Positions 9,991 through 23,200 of a DNA stretch of 64,000 bases are shown here, in pieces. The DNA is taken from the NCBI GenBank assembly GCA_029531795.1, contig JAPEIS010000004.1, positions 620,001-684,000 of the forward strand, in the 5' to 3' direction. This stretch comes from Sclerotinia nivalis (lineage: Eukaryota > Ascomycota > Leotiomycetes > Helotiales > Sclerotiniaceae). Below the pieces are notes generated by a model that worked only from the letters and a program-made list of their open reading frames with translations, was not told the origin of the DNA and did no database searches. The position numbers and the translations under genes were made by a program. How positions within the stretch are numbered: position 1 is the first letter of the stretch; the number at the start of each line of letters is the position of its first letter.

Positions 9991-11658
9991 CTAATAATCC
10001 TGATCTTCCATCTCCTCATCGTCCGCCATCCTCTCAATCTGATGAGTTTGACAGTCGTTCACTATCCTCTCGATCTGATAAGAATGACAGTCGAGACAAT
10101 CAAACCCTTCATTGACAAGATCATTTTCCATTTCCTCTATGGTGGCTCTAGCCGACAGAAGATCCTCCTCGTCTCTAAGATCGTATCTCTTTTGCGAACT
10201 GCTTGACTCTCTCAACTTTCCAATTCTTTCTGTGATTCTCTCAACCAATTCCCAAATCCTCGCTCTATTCCTCACTCCCAGTATCCCTTTTTGTAAAATT
10301 TTCACTCGATCATATATTGCTTTCCAATCGAGGCTTTGTGGTTTCAGCGCAACACAATCTTTAACAAATTGTTTGTGCTCATCGTCCCAATTTCCTTCTT
10401 CTAATCTCGAAAGACCATCTCCAAACTGAATAACGTACATCTTTCGGGTTTGTTCCAATTTTCGTTGTTGAAGCTCATCGATTTCCCAAAACCATGGAAG
10501 TTCTTTGAGAATTAGATGTCGAAAGACTTGTTGAGATAGTTGGTGAAATCCACGAGATACATAACGGAGGCTCCCTATGTCTTTGGCTTGAAGATTGAAT
10601 AGAATCATATTCTTGATTTCGAGTGGAAGTTTCGAGAATGGATCTGTGGGGTTCACATATACTGACCTTGGCGGTATCCTGCAGCATGGTTTTCCCATGT
10701 AGACACCTTGGTCATTTCGACGATGGCGCGGTGCGTAATGGTAACTCTCCAAGGCCATGCGAGAGAAACCTACAATATCATGAGGGTTTGCCGCCAGGTA
10801 CTACCAAATAAGCGGTTAATCCATGACCAAGACACTCTAGAGAAATCGAACGATGAGAGAACTCACTTCCGTGCCAGGAACATGGGACCAGAACTGTTGT
10901 TTGCATTCGTTCACAATAGGTTCTTGCTTGATAGTTTGGAAACCGCAAGTACCACATGCTGACCTCTAAAAGAATCATAAGCCAGCATTCATGAACGAGT
11001 ATTGTCACCAGCACTTACATACCAAAGGGCCATAAATCCTTGGAGATCAACCCTTCCCAGTCGAAGCTTGGATACACGTTCGAAGATTTTCCAGCAAGCA
11101 TCGTGAACAGGTACACCGAAAAATTCCCCCTCATCATCTATGACAAGGTAGTTCTGAGGAAAGAAAGATCCTACGCCGTAACGATCTCGTGGCAGATTTC
11201 CTGGCTCGTAGTGATTCTGCGTTGTGGTTGTCTGGTCTGTAATGAAAAAATCACTACATTTTTCATAATCGGCCGCATCTTTCTCTTCTGGAGCATTCTT
11301 GGGCTTTTTGATGATGTAACGAGATAGTCTCATGTTCTGCGCTGGTCAACCAGATGGACTGTAGCACCAACTTTGGAATTGTACCTACCTTTATTTCTTC
11401 CACAGAAATACGATGGCCGCTGTACCCTCCATTAAAGATGCAACCTAAACCAGCAATATGCACATTTTCTACTCCGTTCACAGTGATATCCTCGCATCCA
11501 CCTTCTTCATCCGTTTCCAAACAGGAAGATGTGTCTCCGAAGTAATACAATCCATTTGAATAACCCCAACCAGCTTCCGCAGCTTCATATTTTGTCCGGC
11601 ATCGTGCTAAATTGAACGATACGCCACAAATCTGGCAGCAGTTTTCATAATAACCCAT
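9991..11658 (-). CDS. F-box domain protein, four exons
   Basis: Exons, minus strand: 11658-11389, 11336-11019, 10965-10867, 10800-9991. All introns are 52-66 bases with GT-AG ends and phase 0, giving about 498 residues. The N-terminus starts MGYYENCCQICG, a cysteine-rich start found in a large fungal F-box family. A second Cys motif (ACGTCGF) lies in exon 3, followed by QQFWSHVPGTEYLAANP across the last junction, which supports the splicing. The F-box itself is in exon 4: FSKLPLEIKNMILFNLQ, then LRYVSRGFHQLSQQVF. Such proteins usually act as substrate receptors of SCF ubiquitin ligases, with Skp1 bound through the F-box. The C-terminus is Arg/Glu-rich with a short internal repeat (QIERIVND/QIERMADD). 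The substrate is unknown. Confidence 0.8.
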
Positions 11659-11984
11659 GTTGGACTTTTTAATGCGAATAGCAATTAGTATTGTATCTCA
11701 ACATGAATTGATATACAAGCTGGATTTTTGTGTTAAATTTTCTCGGGCGATTACCTTCTTATATCAGTCGTCGTTGTTGTATGCTAGGCGGGCGTGGCCT
11801 CAACCGATAACTTGTTATCTTAATGTTTGGAGTTCTCGGCGTCATGCTAACGTAGATCTGCATCAATTCTGCACAACCATGGATACCCCAATCCTGGAAG
11901 TGAGTACTGTCAAGTAGGCTTTCAAGACCTTACTGCTCCTATATTAAGGTCCGGCGATCGTTATGGGAGCCTAAGCTACTGCCC
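11659..11984. other. Spacer between F-box gene and transposon region
   Basis: About 330 bases upstream of the F-box gene start, presumably its promoter. No TATA motif or other clear element stands out. It ends at the duplication TGTTCTAGGCATTG (11985-11998) that borders the next short retroelement. Confidence 0.35.
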
Positions 11985-11998
11985 TGTTCTAGGCATTG

Positions 11999-12832
11999 AT
12001 TGATTGATTTAATTAATGTCCATACTGAGTCAAAGACTATCTAGGATGGTTATGGGTAGTACTATCTAAATAGTATATAGGTTTGTATATATTTTTGATA
12101 AAAGAAATGAAAACTAATACTGGGGAGCAAAGCCCGACCTTTATATAGTATCGTATATAAAGATAAAAATACTAATCAAAGTATTATATTTATGATTTTC
12201 CAAATCCGATTCTTTTATCAATCAAATCCAAACAACCTTTTTTTACATCAACTTTTTGCTTTATTCGTAACTTTCTAGTGATCATATCTTGTTTAATATC
12301 GACTTTATAAAACCCTTCAAACTATAAGGATATTGATTTTACAAGGTACTCCAATCTTGTATATAGTATATTCTCTACCGAATTCTATAGTAGATATATC
12401 ATTAGTTCGGATCGTTCTATATAGCTCCTTCAAGTATATAAATTATTATTGTTTTGATTCGAATCGAAGGAGGTAAGATCTGAACCTTAAAACCGAATTT
12501 GATAAATCGTGTTCGATGCTTTAGAGGGATCTTGAAGATGATTTTGTGGTATATTATTGTAGATAATGGTATTATCTTTTGTTTCGTAATAAAAGTAGTA
12601 TTATAGAAAGCACAATCCAATAATACGATTATCAAAAAAACCGAGATCTGGCCTTTGCTATCAGTCAACTCGGAGGCAAAAAAAACGTCGCGATTGAGTG
12701 CCTCTTCCTCTTCCAATCATTACGACTCCATCAAATGATTCAAACTTAGCTCTGCAGACTCTAATAATTAAATAAAAGAGCTAGAGGTTTGTAGAGGATA
12801 CCGCATACAGGTGTTGAGTCTTGTCCTCCTTA
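11999..12832 (-). mobile_element. Non-autonomous non-LTR (SINE-like) element, RIP-altered copy
   Basis: Flanked by a perfect 14-base direct duplication, TGTTCTAGGCATTG, at 11985-11998 and 12833-12846. The left (3') end has the TGATTGATTGATT tail and the shared block (ACTGAGTCAAAGACTATC, then GAAAACTAATACTGGGGA). The right (5') end matches the 5' ends of the copies at 3448 and 4559 (ACAGGTGTTGAGTCTT near 12808). At 834 bases it is shorter and far more AT-rich than those copies, in keeping with deletions and RIP. Confidence 0.75.
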
Positions 12833-13216
12833 TGTTCTAGGCATTGTAGAGCTTGATAGGCTAGCTTTACATTAAGCATATTGATACAACTGTACCCCGC
12901 AGCACAACTGATCGGAGATCGAGGGATTAAATTCATCGGAGGCCTATGTAATGAGAAAGTCACAATAGTAATGAAGAAGAAAGGTATCTTGACAAAAAAG
13001 CCTAAGCCTATGCCTCACTCAAATTTTGAAGAAAAATAATTCTTCGAAATACGCCTTTTTTATACCTTATATTAATTAAACAAACCAATCCAAATTGAAT
13101 ACAATTGTTCCTAAAGAAATTGAACCAGTAATTGTTGTGATATTGTCGTTGCTGCACAAAATACGAAATATATATGAAAAATCGCGTCAAAATCGAAAAT
13201 TCTCTATCCTTCTATT

Positions 13217-14650
13217 ATGGACGAAGAGACCATTATGGTCGATACTATTCCATCCAGCTTTTCAAGAGTCATTTTAGGTATTCCAATTCAAGAGGAGGTT
13301 GCACCACTCCTTTATAAAGAGAGCCTCAACAGTCCCCCATTTATTTTTTCTAACCTAATTCCTTTCCAATCCTTCAATTCTCAAATTCAATACAATATTC
13401 TTAACTCTAATGATTTTTTCAAATCATCTACTAATCTCCCATCACTCCAAATCAATAACAAACGAAGACAGCAATTTAATCAATCAGGATCTAATCCTAC
13501 AAGATCAAAAGAAACTATTCAAAAAATTAGAGATTTCCTTATTTTAATTGCTTCTTTGGAAAAGGAAATCGAAGAACAATCGAAGATTCTAAATCTAATC
13601 GAAATATTCTATGAATATCTTGAAAAAGGAAAATTAATAAAAGCTTCGAATATCATTACATCACAAATCTCCCATCTCGAAAAGGCTACCAAAAGGATTG
13701 AAAATCAAGTCAATCATCTTTCTAACCTTCCCAATCAATCAATTATTCCTTCAATAAACACTTCATCAATTAGCAAAGCAAGCTATACTACTGTTATCAA
13801 ATCAATAGGGGAATGGAAAGTAATTTCCAAAGGGAACTCTTCAAAACAAAAGCCTATAAAGCAAAAGAATAATGTTCCTAATAAACAATTAATCCTTATC
13901 AATTCATTTCTTTATCAACCCAATTCTTTTATATTATTACATACAAGAAACAAGATCAATGAAGCCTTCAAAAAGACTGGTATCAATAAATCAGTTATCT
14001 CAACCATTACTACAATTAGAAACAACAATATCATCCTAACCATTAATAACCTCTTCAATATACAATTCCTTATAGAAAAAAAAGAAATCTGAAATTGTAT
14101 TTTCGAATCAGAAAGACTTCAAATCGACAAACCATAACACAAAATGATTATATACAAAATCTCAATCAAGGAATTCTCTGATCCAAAAGGAATGGATTTG
14201 ATTAAAGACAAAATTAAAACCTTCAATTCAGGGCTCATTATAATGAATACCCCTTATTGGCTTATTAATGCTTCTAAAAAAGTTAATCAACAAGAAGAAG
14301 CAATTGTAATTGTATTTGCTACATAAAAGAAAGCAGAATTAATTATTCGAAAAAGACTATATATCATTAATATTAATATCAGAATTGAAAGATTCTATCC
14401 TTCCACCCTTTCTTTTCAATATAATAAATATTAAGGATTCGATTATAACGAATCATATTACAAAAAACCTTCAATTTGTGGACTTTGTAACAATAATTAT
14501 ACTACAATTGATCATTTTTGTTTAATTTATCAAGCTAAAAGCAAACCTTGTCAGCATTTAGTAATCAAATACACTAATTGCAAAGGAGAACATAAAGCTA
14601 ACTCTAAAGCATACGAAATATACCAAACAATCATTCGGAAATCCAATTAA
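13217..14650 (+). pseudogene. LINE ORF1 (gag-like), broken
   Basis: The first 291 codons (13217-14092) are open and rich in Asn, Ser, Ile and Lys, with a coiled-coil-like EKEIEEQSKILNLIE stretch near residues 115-130. Frame breaks follow. The C-terminal part (about 14420-14650) shows Cys/His knuckles, CGLCNNNYTTIDHFC and later CQH and NCKGEH, as in gag-like ORF1 proteins that bind the element RNA. It ends at TAA 14648-14650, which overlaps the ORF2 ATG as TAATG. Confidence 0.75.
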
Positions 14651-17600
14651 TGTTATACAACAATATTCGCATTCTTCAAATCAACTTAAACAAGAGCCTT
14701 CAAACCATCGAAAGTACTCTTCAACTTGCCTTAGAATTCGATATCGATCTTATAATCATTCAAAAACCTTAGATCCTTTCAAACCCTGAGAAAGATTACT
14801 CCTCAATTAAATCGATTGCTTATTCTAGCTTTTCCCAACTCCTTCCAAACTATCCTTCGAATCTTCATCCCTGTACAATAGCATATATCTCGAAAGAATT
14901 CAAATTACTAGTAGCCCTAACCTCCAACTCTCCCAAAGATCCAGATATTCAAATTATTGATATCATTCAGGGAAATCATACAATTCAACTCTTCAATATT
15001 TACAACGAAATTGATCAAACTAAAGAGAAAGATTATACAATCGAATAATACCTATTCAATACTCCTCTCTTTTATTATATTATTCTTATAGAGGACTTCA
15101 ACTTTCACTATCTTTGGTAGAATCCCTTTTCCAACAAAAGCTCAAATGCCAATCAATTAGCTAAATGGTTTGAAGATTATAATCTTATCCTTTTTAATGA
15201 AACAGGGATCAATACCTTCTATTGAACGAATATAACAAATCCAAATGTTCTAGATCTTACTTTAACTATTGAAACGATATTCTCTAATATTATTGATTGG
15301 CAAGTCCTTCCTAACTTTGGATCAGATCATTTAGGGATCCTATTTGAAATGAAAGGTATTAGAATCTATTCAACAAATATCGCTCTATTAACAAAATTCA
15401 ATACAAAACAAACAAATTGGGACAAATTTATAAATACTCTTGAATCAAAGTTATTGTCTTCAACTATCCTGAATTTTAACGAATACCTCAATATTATTAC
15501 TTCAGAATCTAATTCTTTTAATTCTCTTCTCGATAAAAATCAACAAAAGCAAATACTGGATAAAACTACAATAGAATTCACCTGAATAATCATCAATTCG
15601 GCTGAAATCAGTATATCGAGAATCAAGTCAACCAAAAGAGCAAAGCCCTAGTAATCTCCAGAGCTGAAAGCTTTTCGGAAACGATTCATAAATGAATATG
15701 AAAATACTAAACGATACCCTGAAGATAATATATTCAAGAAAATCTACCAATCAACAAGGAATCACTACTTTCAAGCTATTAAAACAGCAAAAAAGAATCA
15801 TTGGAACGAATTCCTTGAAAAAGAGGATACTCAAACGATCTTCAAAGCAATATTCTATACAAAAAATCTTCAAACCGAAAGGATTCCGAATATCCGATCC
15901 AATTCCTCTCAACTCGAAAACTCCTTCGAAAGGAAATGCTCAACCTTCAGATCTATTCTATTCCCTCCCCTTTCAAATACTATAGCATCCAAATGGAAAG
16001 GATACAAATAATCGAAGAAATGGGACTGACCTAAACTCACAGAAAATGAATTTCTTAATACCTATTCAACTAAAATCAAAGGAAAAACTCCGGGCCCAGA
16101 TAGAATCACCCAGAAGATCATTATTCGAGTTTATAAAGCAATCCCAAAAGCTTTCTTTACCCTTTTCAGCAATCTAATTGATCTTGGTTATCATCCGTCT
16201 TATTGGAAACAAGCTATTGAAGCGATATTCAAGAAACCTTCGAAACCAGATTATACCATTCCAAAAGCATATAGGGTTATTGCCCTTCTCAATTGTTTAA
16301 GCAAAATAAATAAGAGAATCCTAGCTCAAAGGTTCAGCTATCTAGCCAAAACTACGAATCTATTGTATCATTCTCAAATGGGCAAAAGATAAAAGAAATC
16401 AGCTATCGATACAACAATCTTGCTCACCACCGAAATCGAAAGGAATACAAGAATCAAAAAGAAAACCTCAGTTCTTTTCCTAAATATCAAAGGGGCCTTC
16501 GATTATATATCCAAGAATCGACTTTTAGACATCTATAAAAACCTCAATCTTCCAATTAGCCTTATTGTATAGATCTCGTCATTTTTGAAAGAAAGATTAC
16601 TCAAACTTTCGTTCGATAATCAAATCGAAGCTTTTAAATCGATCAACACCGGAATCCCTCAAGGAAGCCTAATCTCATCAATCCTTTTCCTAATCTATAT
16701 TCGAGATCTCTTCCAATCGAATTCGGTTGAATATCTTTTGTATATTAATGATATAATCTTGATCATTTATTCCTCAAACTGGAAAAAGAATATCACCTCC
16801 CTCGAAAAAGCAGCGAAATAGATTTATACTCTTAATGAGAAAAACGCTATTCAATTCGATTTAGCAAAAACAAAGTTAATGCATTTCTTTACCTCCAAAT
16901 ACACAAAAGACGCTTCAATCAAGTTTCCAAATTCTGAGATTATACAACTTTCATTACTAATTAGATGGCTAAATATATGATTCGATCCTAGCCTCAATTT
17001 CAAACAATATATTACAATCCGAGCTACTCAAACTAAGGCCTCCTTCTACCGAATAACTAGATTAGCCAATACTGAGAAAGGATTTAATCCCAAAACTCTA
17101 AAACAACTCTATATAGCATATATTACCAGTATAACTAATTACAAATCAATCATTTGATGGAAAGATCAAATCCAATTCAAAAAGATTCTTCAATTACTTC
17201 AGAATCTTGCTCTTCGTAAGATTCTAGGAGTCTTCAAAATTTCACCAATAAAACCAATAAAAGTGGAAGTTGCTTTGTATCCCCCGGAAATCAGATTAAA
17301 TACTGGAATCAGATAATACACTTTCAAATTACTAAAGATCTCGCCTTTTTATCCTATCAATATAATTATACACAAACTAATTGCTGAAAAAGAAAACCAA
17401 AATTCGATAATAACTTCTTGAAGAAAACTACCTAAATCTACTCAACTTGCAAAGATTATAAATTCAATCGAAAAGGATTTCGATCCTTTGATATTAAAGA
17501 AAATCGATCATTTTCATTTTCTTCCTTGGAAAAGAGATACTCTATATAAAATCAATATCAATAAAGCATCCAAAGAAGAAACTGCAATCGTTTATAATCT

Positions 17601-18342
17601 AATCTTCAAAAATAAAAGCAAAAATACTATTATAATATATATAGATGCTTCGTCAATCTTGGAAAGAATAGAAGTAGGAATCAGGATCGTTGTTATTTCA
17701 ATTAATAATCAAACTTTATATAAAGAAACAATCAATATTGATATAAATCAATTAGTTTACAATAAAGAATTTCTTGGAGTCACTAAAGCAATCGAATATG
17801 TTAATTCTATAGCTCAACCGGACGAAAAATTTAAGATCTATTCGGATAATCAGGCTGGACTTTATCGATTGAAAACACCTTTTGATGCTTTTAACCAGAT
17901 TTGCCAAATTAGAGCAATCAAGGCTACAGAAACTCTTCTTAGAAAAGAAGCAGAAATCTCCCTTAATTAGATTCCAGGGTATACCTCTATTGAAGGAAAC
18001 GAATTGATCGATGTTTTGGCAAAAGAAGCTACAAAACAAAAATCATCATTAAACGAAACCAGCTTTGCTTTTTTAGAAATGGATATCAAAAGGACGAAAT
18101 CCGAAGAATGGAATACTTTTCTTTATTCATCTAATTCGGTTTATTCGAAAATATACCCCTGAAAGACTAATTCAAAAATCGGAATTCCAGAAAACACTAA
18201 AAGAAATTTTATTAGTGCTTTGTTTTAGCTTAAAATCGGTTATAGATATTTCAAATCCTATTTATAACAATTCAGAATTTCAACAAATAATAAATGTAAA
18301 TGTGGAAAGAGAAAATCTCTTAATCATTTTCTGTTTAGTTGT
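14650..18342 (+). pseudogene. LINE ORF2: endonuclease, reverse transcriptase and RNase H, broken
   Basis: Starts at ATG 14650. About 14650-15350 is an AP-type endonuclease (IRILQINLNKS near the start, later EDFNFHY and NFGSDHLGI). About 16030-17200 is the reverse transcriptase: GKTPGPDRITQKII, YRVIALLNCLSKI, FLNIKGAFDYISKNRL, GIPQGSLISSILFLIYI, and YIND in place of the catalytic Y-x-D-D. About 17620-18040 is RNase H (IIYIDAS, YSDNQAG, YTSIEGNELIDVLAKEA). The frame contains many TAG/TAA/TGA codons, several at positions where Trp or Gln would be expected. The 3' end continues at 29919 past the inserted element. Confidence 0.85.
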
Positions 18343-18579
18343 TGTCACGGGGTCAGGGCCGGGCCACTGGACCGGTCCCTTTAGTAGGCTCCATTTGTCC
18401 GATCCAGCATCGAGCGGGGCATGCTTAGTGATTGTACTCTGTAAGAGCGTTAGGGTTCGAAGTCTTAGTATATATAAATGTATTTAAAGGAAACGTTTCT
18501 TTTGTAGAAATGTAGCTCTTCGAATTATATTTTATCAATAAAAATGATTTCTGTTATTCTATTTGCTATCTTTATGATA
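18343..18579 (+). repeat. 5' LTR of outer gypsy element
   Basis: A 237-base repeat, partner of 29677-29913. The left half is GC-rich and little altered (GGGCCGGGCCACTGGACCGG). The right half is C-to-T altered relative to the partner LTR. Differences between the two LTRs are nearly all transitions. Confidence 0.9.
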
Positions 18580-18969
18580 CTATATAACTTCCTTCTATCT
18601 GTATTGATATTTCTATAATGTTGTCCTGTCCGTATCTATCTAGCCAGTCCGATTCCCTTAAATTCGTTACTGTTGTAATCAGTGATATTACGATCTGGTA
18701 TCGTTATTTTACTTTCTTTTACGAATTCAATATAAGAATAGAAACAGAAATGATTAATCTACAATCTGCAATTCAAAAGCTTATTTTCGATTTGTAAATC
18801 GAGAAAACTATATTTATATAATAGAAAAAGAAGAATAATAAATTGATTATCTATTTGATTCAATTTCATTCTGTCTTTGTTGCTCTATTTGTTTCAACCC
18901 TTACCGATTAGATCGATCCCTTACTTTTGATTTCTGTTACAATCCCAATTGTTGTTTTTATTCTATTGA

Positions 18970-19760
18970 AACTTTAATTGAATGAAAAGGTATCTGATCT
19001 TGTATTGTTTGATGGAACGAAAATCGATTTTGATCGATTTGTCGATCAAATACAAAATAAAATGTATACCAATTCCGATTATTTCATTTCCCTGTATTTC
19101 TGTTTAATTTATGTAACTAGAAGATTAACTGGATTTGTTGTTGTACAAATTCGATTGTATAATATCAAAGAACAATTTGTTAAATTTACCGATTATAAAG
19201 ATCTATTGCAAATACTGGAAAAAACTTATAGAAATCAGAACAAACAGATCGAGGCCCGGAAACTTTTAATCAATTTAAAATAAAGAAACCAATTGTTTTA
19301 TGTCTTCTATATTGAATTCCAAAAACTAATATTGGAAATCGGGATAGTTGATGATAACAATACTTTGGTTATCTTATTAGAACAAGCTCTATTGAGTGAA
19401 TTGAAGAATTAGATTGTTATTGTTGAGCTTTCTATGGATAGTATTAATACATTTGTTACTTTTGTGTAAACATTGAAGAATCGTTGTTTATATTTGATGG
19501 AACCGATTGGTTTTGATTGTAATTTAATCGTTCTGTTATTCTGTATTATTATTCAAAACTTGAATTCTATTAATTGTATTTTTATTCTATCCTTGAATCT
19601 TATTGTTCGATTTATTACTTTCGTTATGATTATACTTGTTGGAGATTCAATGGATTTTAGTTCCCAAAAATATATTAATAAATGTAAATAAAAGGAATAC
19701 TTTTGTTATAGATCTATTGATTATTGTATAAAAGATTATCTATTCTCAGATAATCGTTCT
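18970..19760 (+). pseudogene. gag of outer gypsy element, broken
   Basis: Reads VSDLVLFDGTKIDFDRFVDQ, then NKMYTNSDYF, VQIRLYNIKEQFV, LLQILEKTYRNQNKQIEARK, and TLKNRCLYLMEP, the same protein as the inner copy's gag on the other strand. Several in-frame stops are present. The zinc knuckle region (about 19690-19750) reads EYFCYRSIDYCIKDYLF, so its expected C-x2-C-x4-H-x4-C pattern is destroyed. Confidence 0.75.
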
Positions 19761-20067
19761 GTGTAAGTTAAAACTAATTTTATCAATCTTGCTCTATTGT
19801 TCTTTATTCCGTTCTTTGTTCAAATTCAATTATATATTATATTATTATACAATCTATCCTTTTCTGGCTTTTCGAATTCGGGAAATGAAGTTTGTTTGAT
19901 ATAAATCGTTATTAGATGAAAATCCTATATATATTATATTTGTTTATTATTATAATTCGAGGTTTATTTTTTGCTAAAGAAATAAGTAATCGAGTAAATT
20001 TGATGATATTGTTTGTTATTATTCTATCAATATCTAATCGATTTTATTCTATTTATATTATAGTAGA

Positions 20068-20280
20068 TATCACAGAGGCAACAGACAGGACAACAGGAAT
20101 CACTTTTATTAATAAGACGTAGCTCGAAGAGCTACGTTTCTATAGAAGGAATGGTTTCTTAAATACATTTATGTGTAGCGCTAGCCCCGACCGGGGCTAG
20201 CCTATATTTATCCGAGGTCCGACTCCTATGGGTCGGAACCCGAGCGGTCTCTGTATACTATATACGAGGACCCCGTGACA
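20068..20280 (-). repeat. 3' LTR of inner gypsy element
   Basis: A 213-base LTR ending CCCCGTGACA on the plus strand, partner of 25478-25690. The U5-side third (GTGATT...CTGTT) matches the outer element's LTR, but the U3-side half is different in sequence and contains an internal palindrome (GCTAGCCCCGACCGGGGCTAGC, split here as GCTAGCCCCG and CGGGGCTAGC). Confidence 0.9.
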
Positions 20281-23200
20281 ATACCCCCTTCCTTAGGATC
20301 GAGTTTCGTTGAGACGATTAGGAGAACCAGGTTTATCCGGATAACAACAATGATAATTATGGATCAGTTCTTGAACATTCTCTAAATACTCTGTAGGCTT
20401 TTCGGTAGGTGTATTATAGTTTATCTATCGGATAGTATATTTCAGGCGGGGGTCATTACGGTCTTGACGTTTCTATTGGGAATCTAGGATTTCTTTTATA
20501 TTGAATTGTTCAATGCTTTCAACTTCGATAGGAGGGGGAGGTGGGTTGCGTTGATTGGGGATAGGGTTATCATTGGCGGGATACAATAGGTTAATATGAA
20601 AAACCAGATGATTCTTTATAGAGGTAGGAAGCTCCAGTTTGTAAGTGTATAAGCCTATGCTTTTCAGAATTCGAAAAGAATCTAAGTTTTTCTAATCTAA
20701 CTTTTTCTGGGGACAAAGAATTCGGATATTCTTAGTATTAAGTTAGATTAGATCTTTAGGCTGGTATCGATGGGCAGGCGAACAATGGGAATTGGCATTC
20801 TTCGAATAGCAGATTTGATTAGTAATCAATTCGGTCTTCAGGTGATCGATAATCGATTTTATCTTTTTGACGAATTCTTCAGTGTCTAGAACTTCAGGGC
20901 GATCGGAGAGTATAGCGGGTTCGAAATCTATTCGAGGATAGAAATTGTAATTGGCAAAGAACAACGATAAATGGGAGTTTTCGGATTAGGTAGAGTTAAT
21001 CAAGAATTCGGTGATTGGTAGTTATTTGGATCAGTTGTTCTGTAGGTAGGATATATACAAGCAAAGGTATTGTTCGAGTATTATATTTGCTTTTTCCGTT
21101 TGTTCATCGGTTTTAGAATGATAAGCTATCGACAGCTTCGAAATAGTATCTAGTTGTTTATAGATATATTTTTAGAAGTCAGAGATAAATTGAATTTTAC
21201 AATTGGATATAATGGTTTGTGGTAGGCTGTGGAGTTTCTATATATACTTCAAGAACAAATAGAAGATTTCTTTGGAGTTACAAATTCTTTGGTAAGGTAG
21301 GAAATGCTTCATTTTGGTTAATCAATCGATTATAACAAATATTGTATTGTATTCAGAGTTTTTCGGAAGATGGGTGATGAAATCGATTGAGATATCTTTT
21401 CAAGTTTATTGCAGGATCGGGAGAGGGTGTAAGATTCCTTTTTGTTTTTTATAGTTCGGGGTGGTTCGGTGGCAATTATAATAATTGTGTATTTAATAGG
21501 AGATGTAGTTGTAATATCCAGGTCAATAGTAGTTTCAGGAAAGCAATTTGAAGGTATGGGTATAGTGTGGGTGTTCGGCAATAGGGGAATCATGGATTAT
21601 TCGGAGGAGTTTTGTTTTCAAAGGATTGTAGTTAGGAATATAAAGCTTTTTATGATAATATAATAGATTATTGTTTATAGTATATTCAGATAATGTGATA
21701 TGCGGGTGTTTAGTAGTATTCTTTTTTAAAGTCTTTAAGATCGATAGCGGAAGCGGGTCGGACAGGTAAACTTTAGTGAATAGGGGTTTTAGTTCTTTAA
21801 AGGATTTCAATTGTATAGATTCAAATAATTGGATAAAGATTGAGTTATTGGGTATTGTAGGTGGTTTAGGTTTATAAATAGGTAATCCAGGTTCGCGGAT
21901 AGATGATTCGGGATTGCGGATAAACGATGGGGTATCGATACAAGTTTGGTTATAGATTGTAATTGCAAAACAAACTTTCTTCTTTGGTTTAATAATAGGA
22001 AATAGATTTGTATTTAGATTTTCGGTTTTTAGAACAGTTTGATTTTGATGAAGGAAGTGTTTATCTCTTTTTTTAGACAAATCCTTTGATCTTCTGGTCA
22101 AAGTATTAGGTTTCGTTTTTTGCTTTTTGGAACGGTATGTAATCTTGAAATTGAAACGGGATAGAAATTCAGATTAGTGGGTTTGACGATGGTTCAATAG
22201 TTTTGTTGTTGTAAAGTATTCTAGATTCTTATAATCTGTAATGATTTTGATTGAGGAAAAGGCGTTTTCTAATTCGGATCGCTATTCTTCGAAATAGTGG
22301 ATAATTGCTAGTAATTCTTTATTATAAATCTTGTAATTATATTTTATAATCGAATATTTCTTTGAGAAATATGTAATAGGTTTCAAAATCTCATTGTTAT
22401 CGTATTGGGAAAGGATTCTAATAGATATATAATCTAATATATTCGTTTTTAGGATTATATTCTTCTTTCAATCGAAAGAGGTTAATATAGATGCTGTCAT
22501 AAATGCGGCTTTCAGATTCGAGAACGATTTCTTACAACCAGGATCCTATTGGAAGGCTATATCCTTCTTGGTTAGGTTTATTATTGGGTAAATGATCGAA
22601 GAGAAATCGCGAATAAAGTATCGATAGAAATTGTTAAATTTTATAAATATTTGTATATCCATTAGGTTTTTTGGTGTTTTCTAATCAATTATCGTTTTAA
22701 TTTTGATTGAATCTATTCGGATCCTTTTTCGGTTTACAATTAGACCCAGGAATTTCGTTTCAGGTTTCAGGAATTCGTATTTCGATAGATTGGTATATAA
22801 TCTGGTTTTCTGTAAGGCATTTAGTACTTTTTGTATATGCTTTATATGTTCAGAATGGGTCTTGCTATAAATCAGAATATTATTCAGGTAAGCAGTGTAG
22901 AATATATCTAGATATTCTTTTAGAGTATTGTTGATAAATCGTTGGAACGTTGTTGGGATTTTGATCAATCCGAATGGTATGATTAAAGTTTCGAACAGGC
23001 CAAATCGGGTACAGAATACAGTTAGGTATTCTTGTTTTTCCTTGATTCAGATATTATTGAAGGTTGAGATGATATCTATTTTTGTAAAATACTTCATCTT
23101 TTTCAGGTTATTCAAGGATTCTTTGGTTAAAGGTAATAGGTATCGGTTTTTTACAGACAGGTTATTCAATGTATGATAGTTTATATAGAATCGAAGACTA

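Noticed and set aside
18215..18487. 90-codon plus-strand frame across the LINE-LTR junction
   Set aside because: Chance fusion of LINE ORF2 sequence in the wrong frame with LTR sequence.
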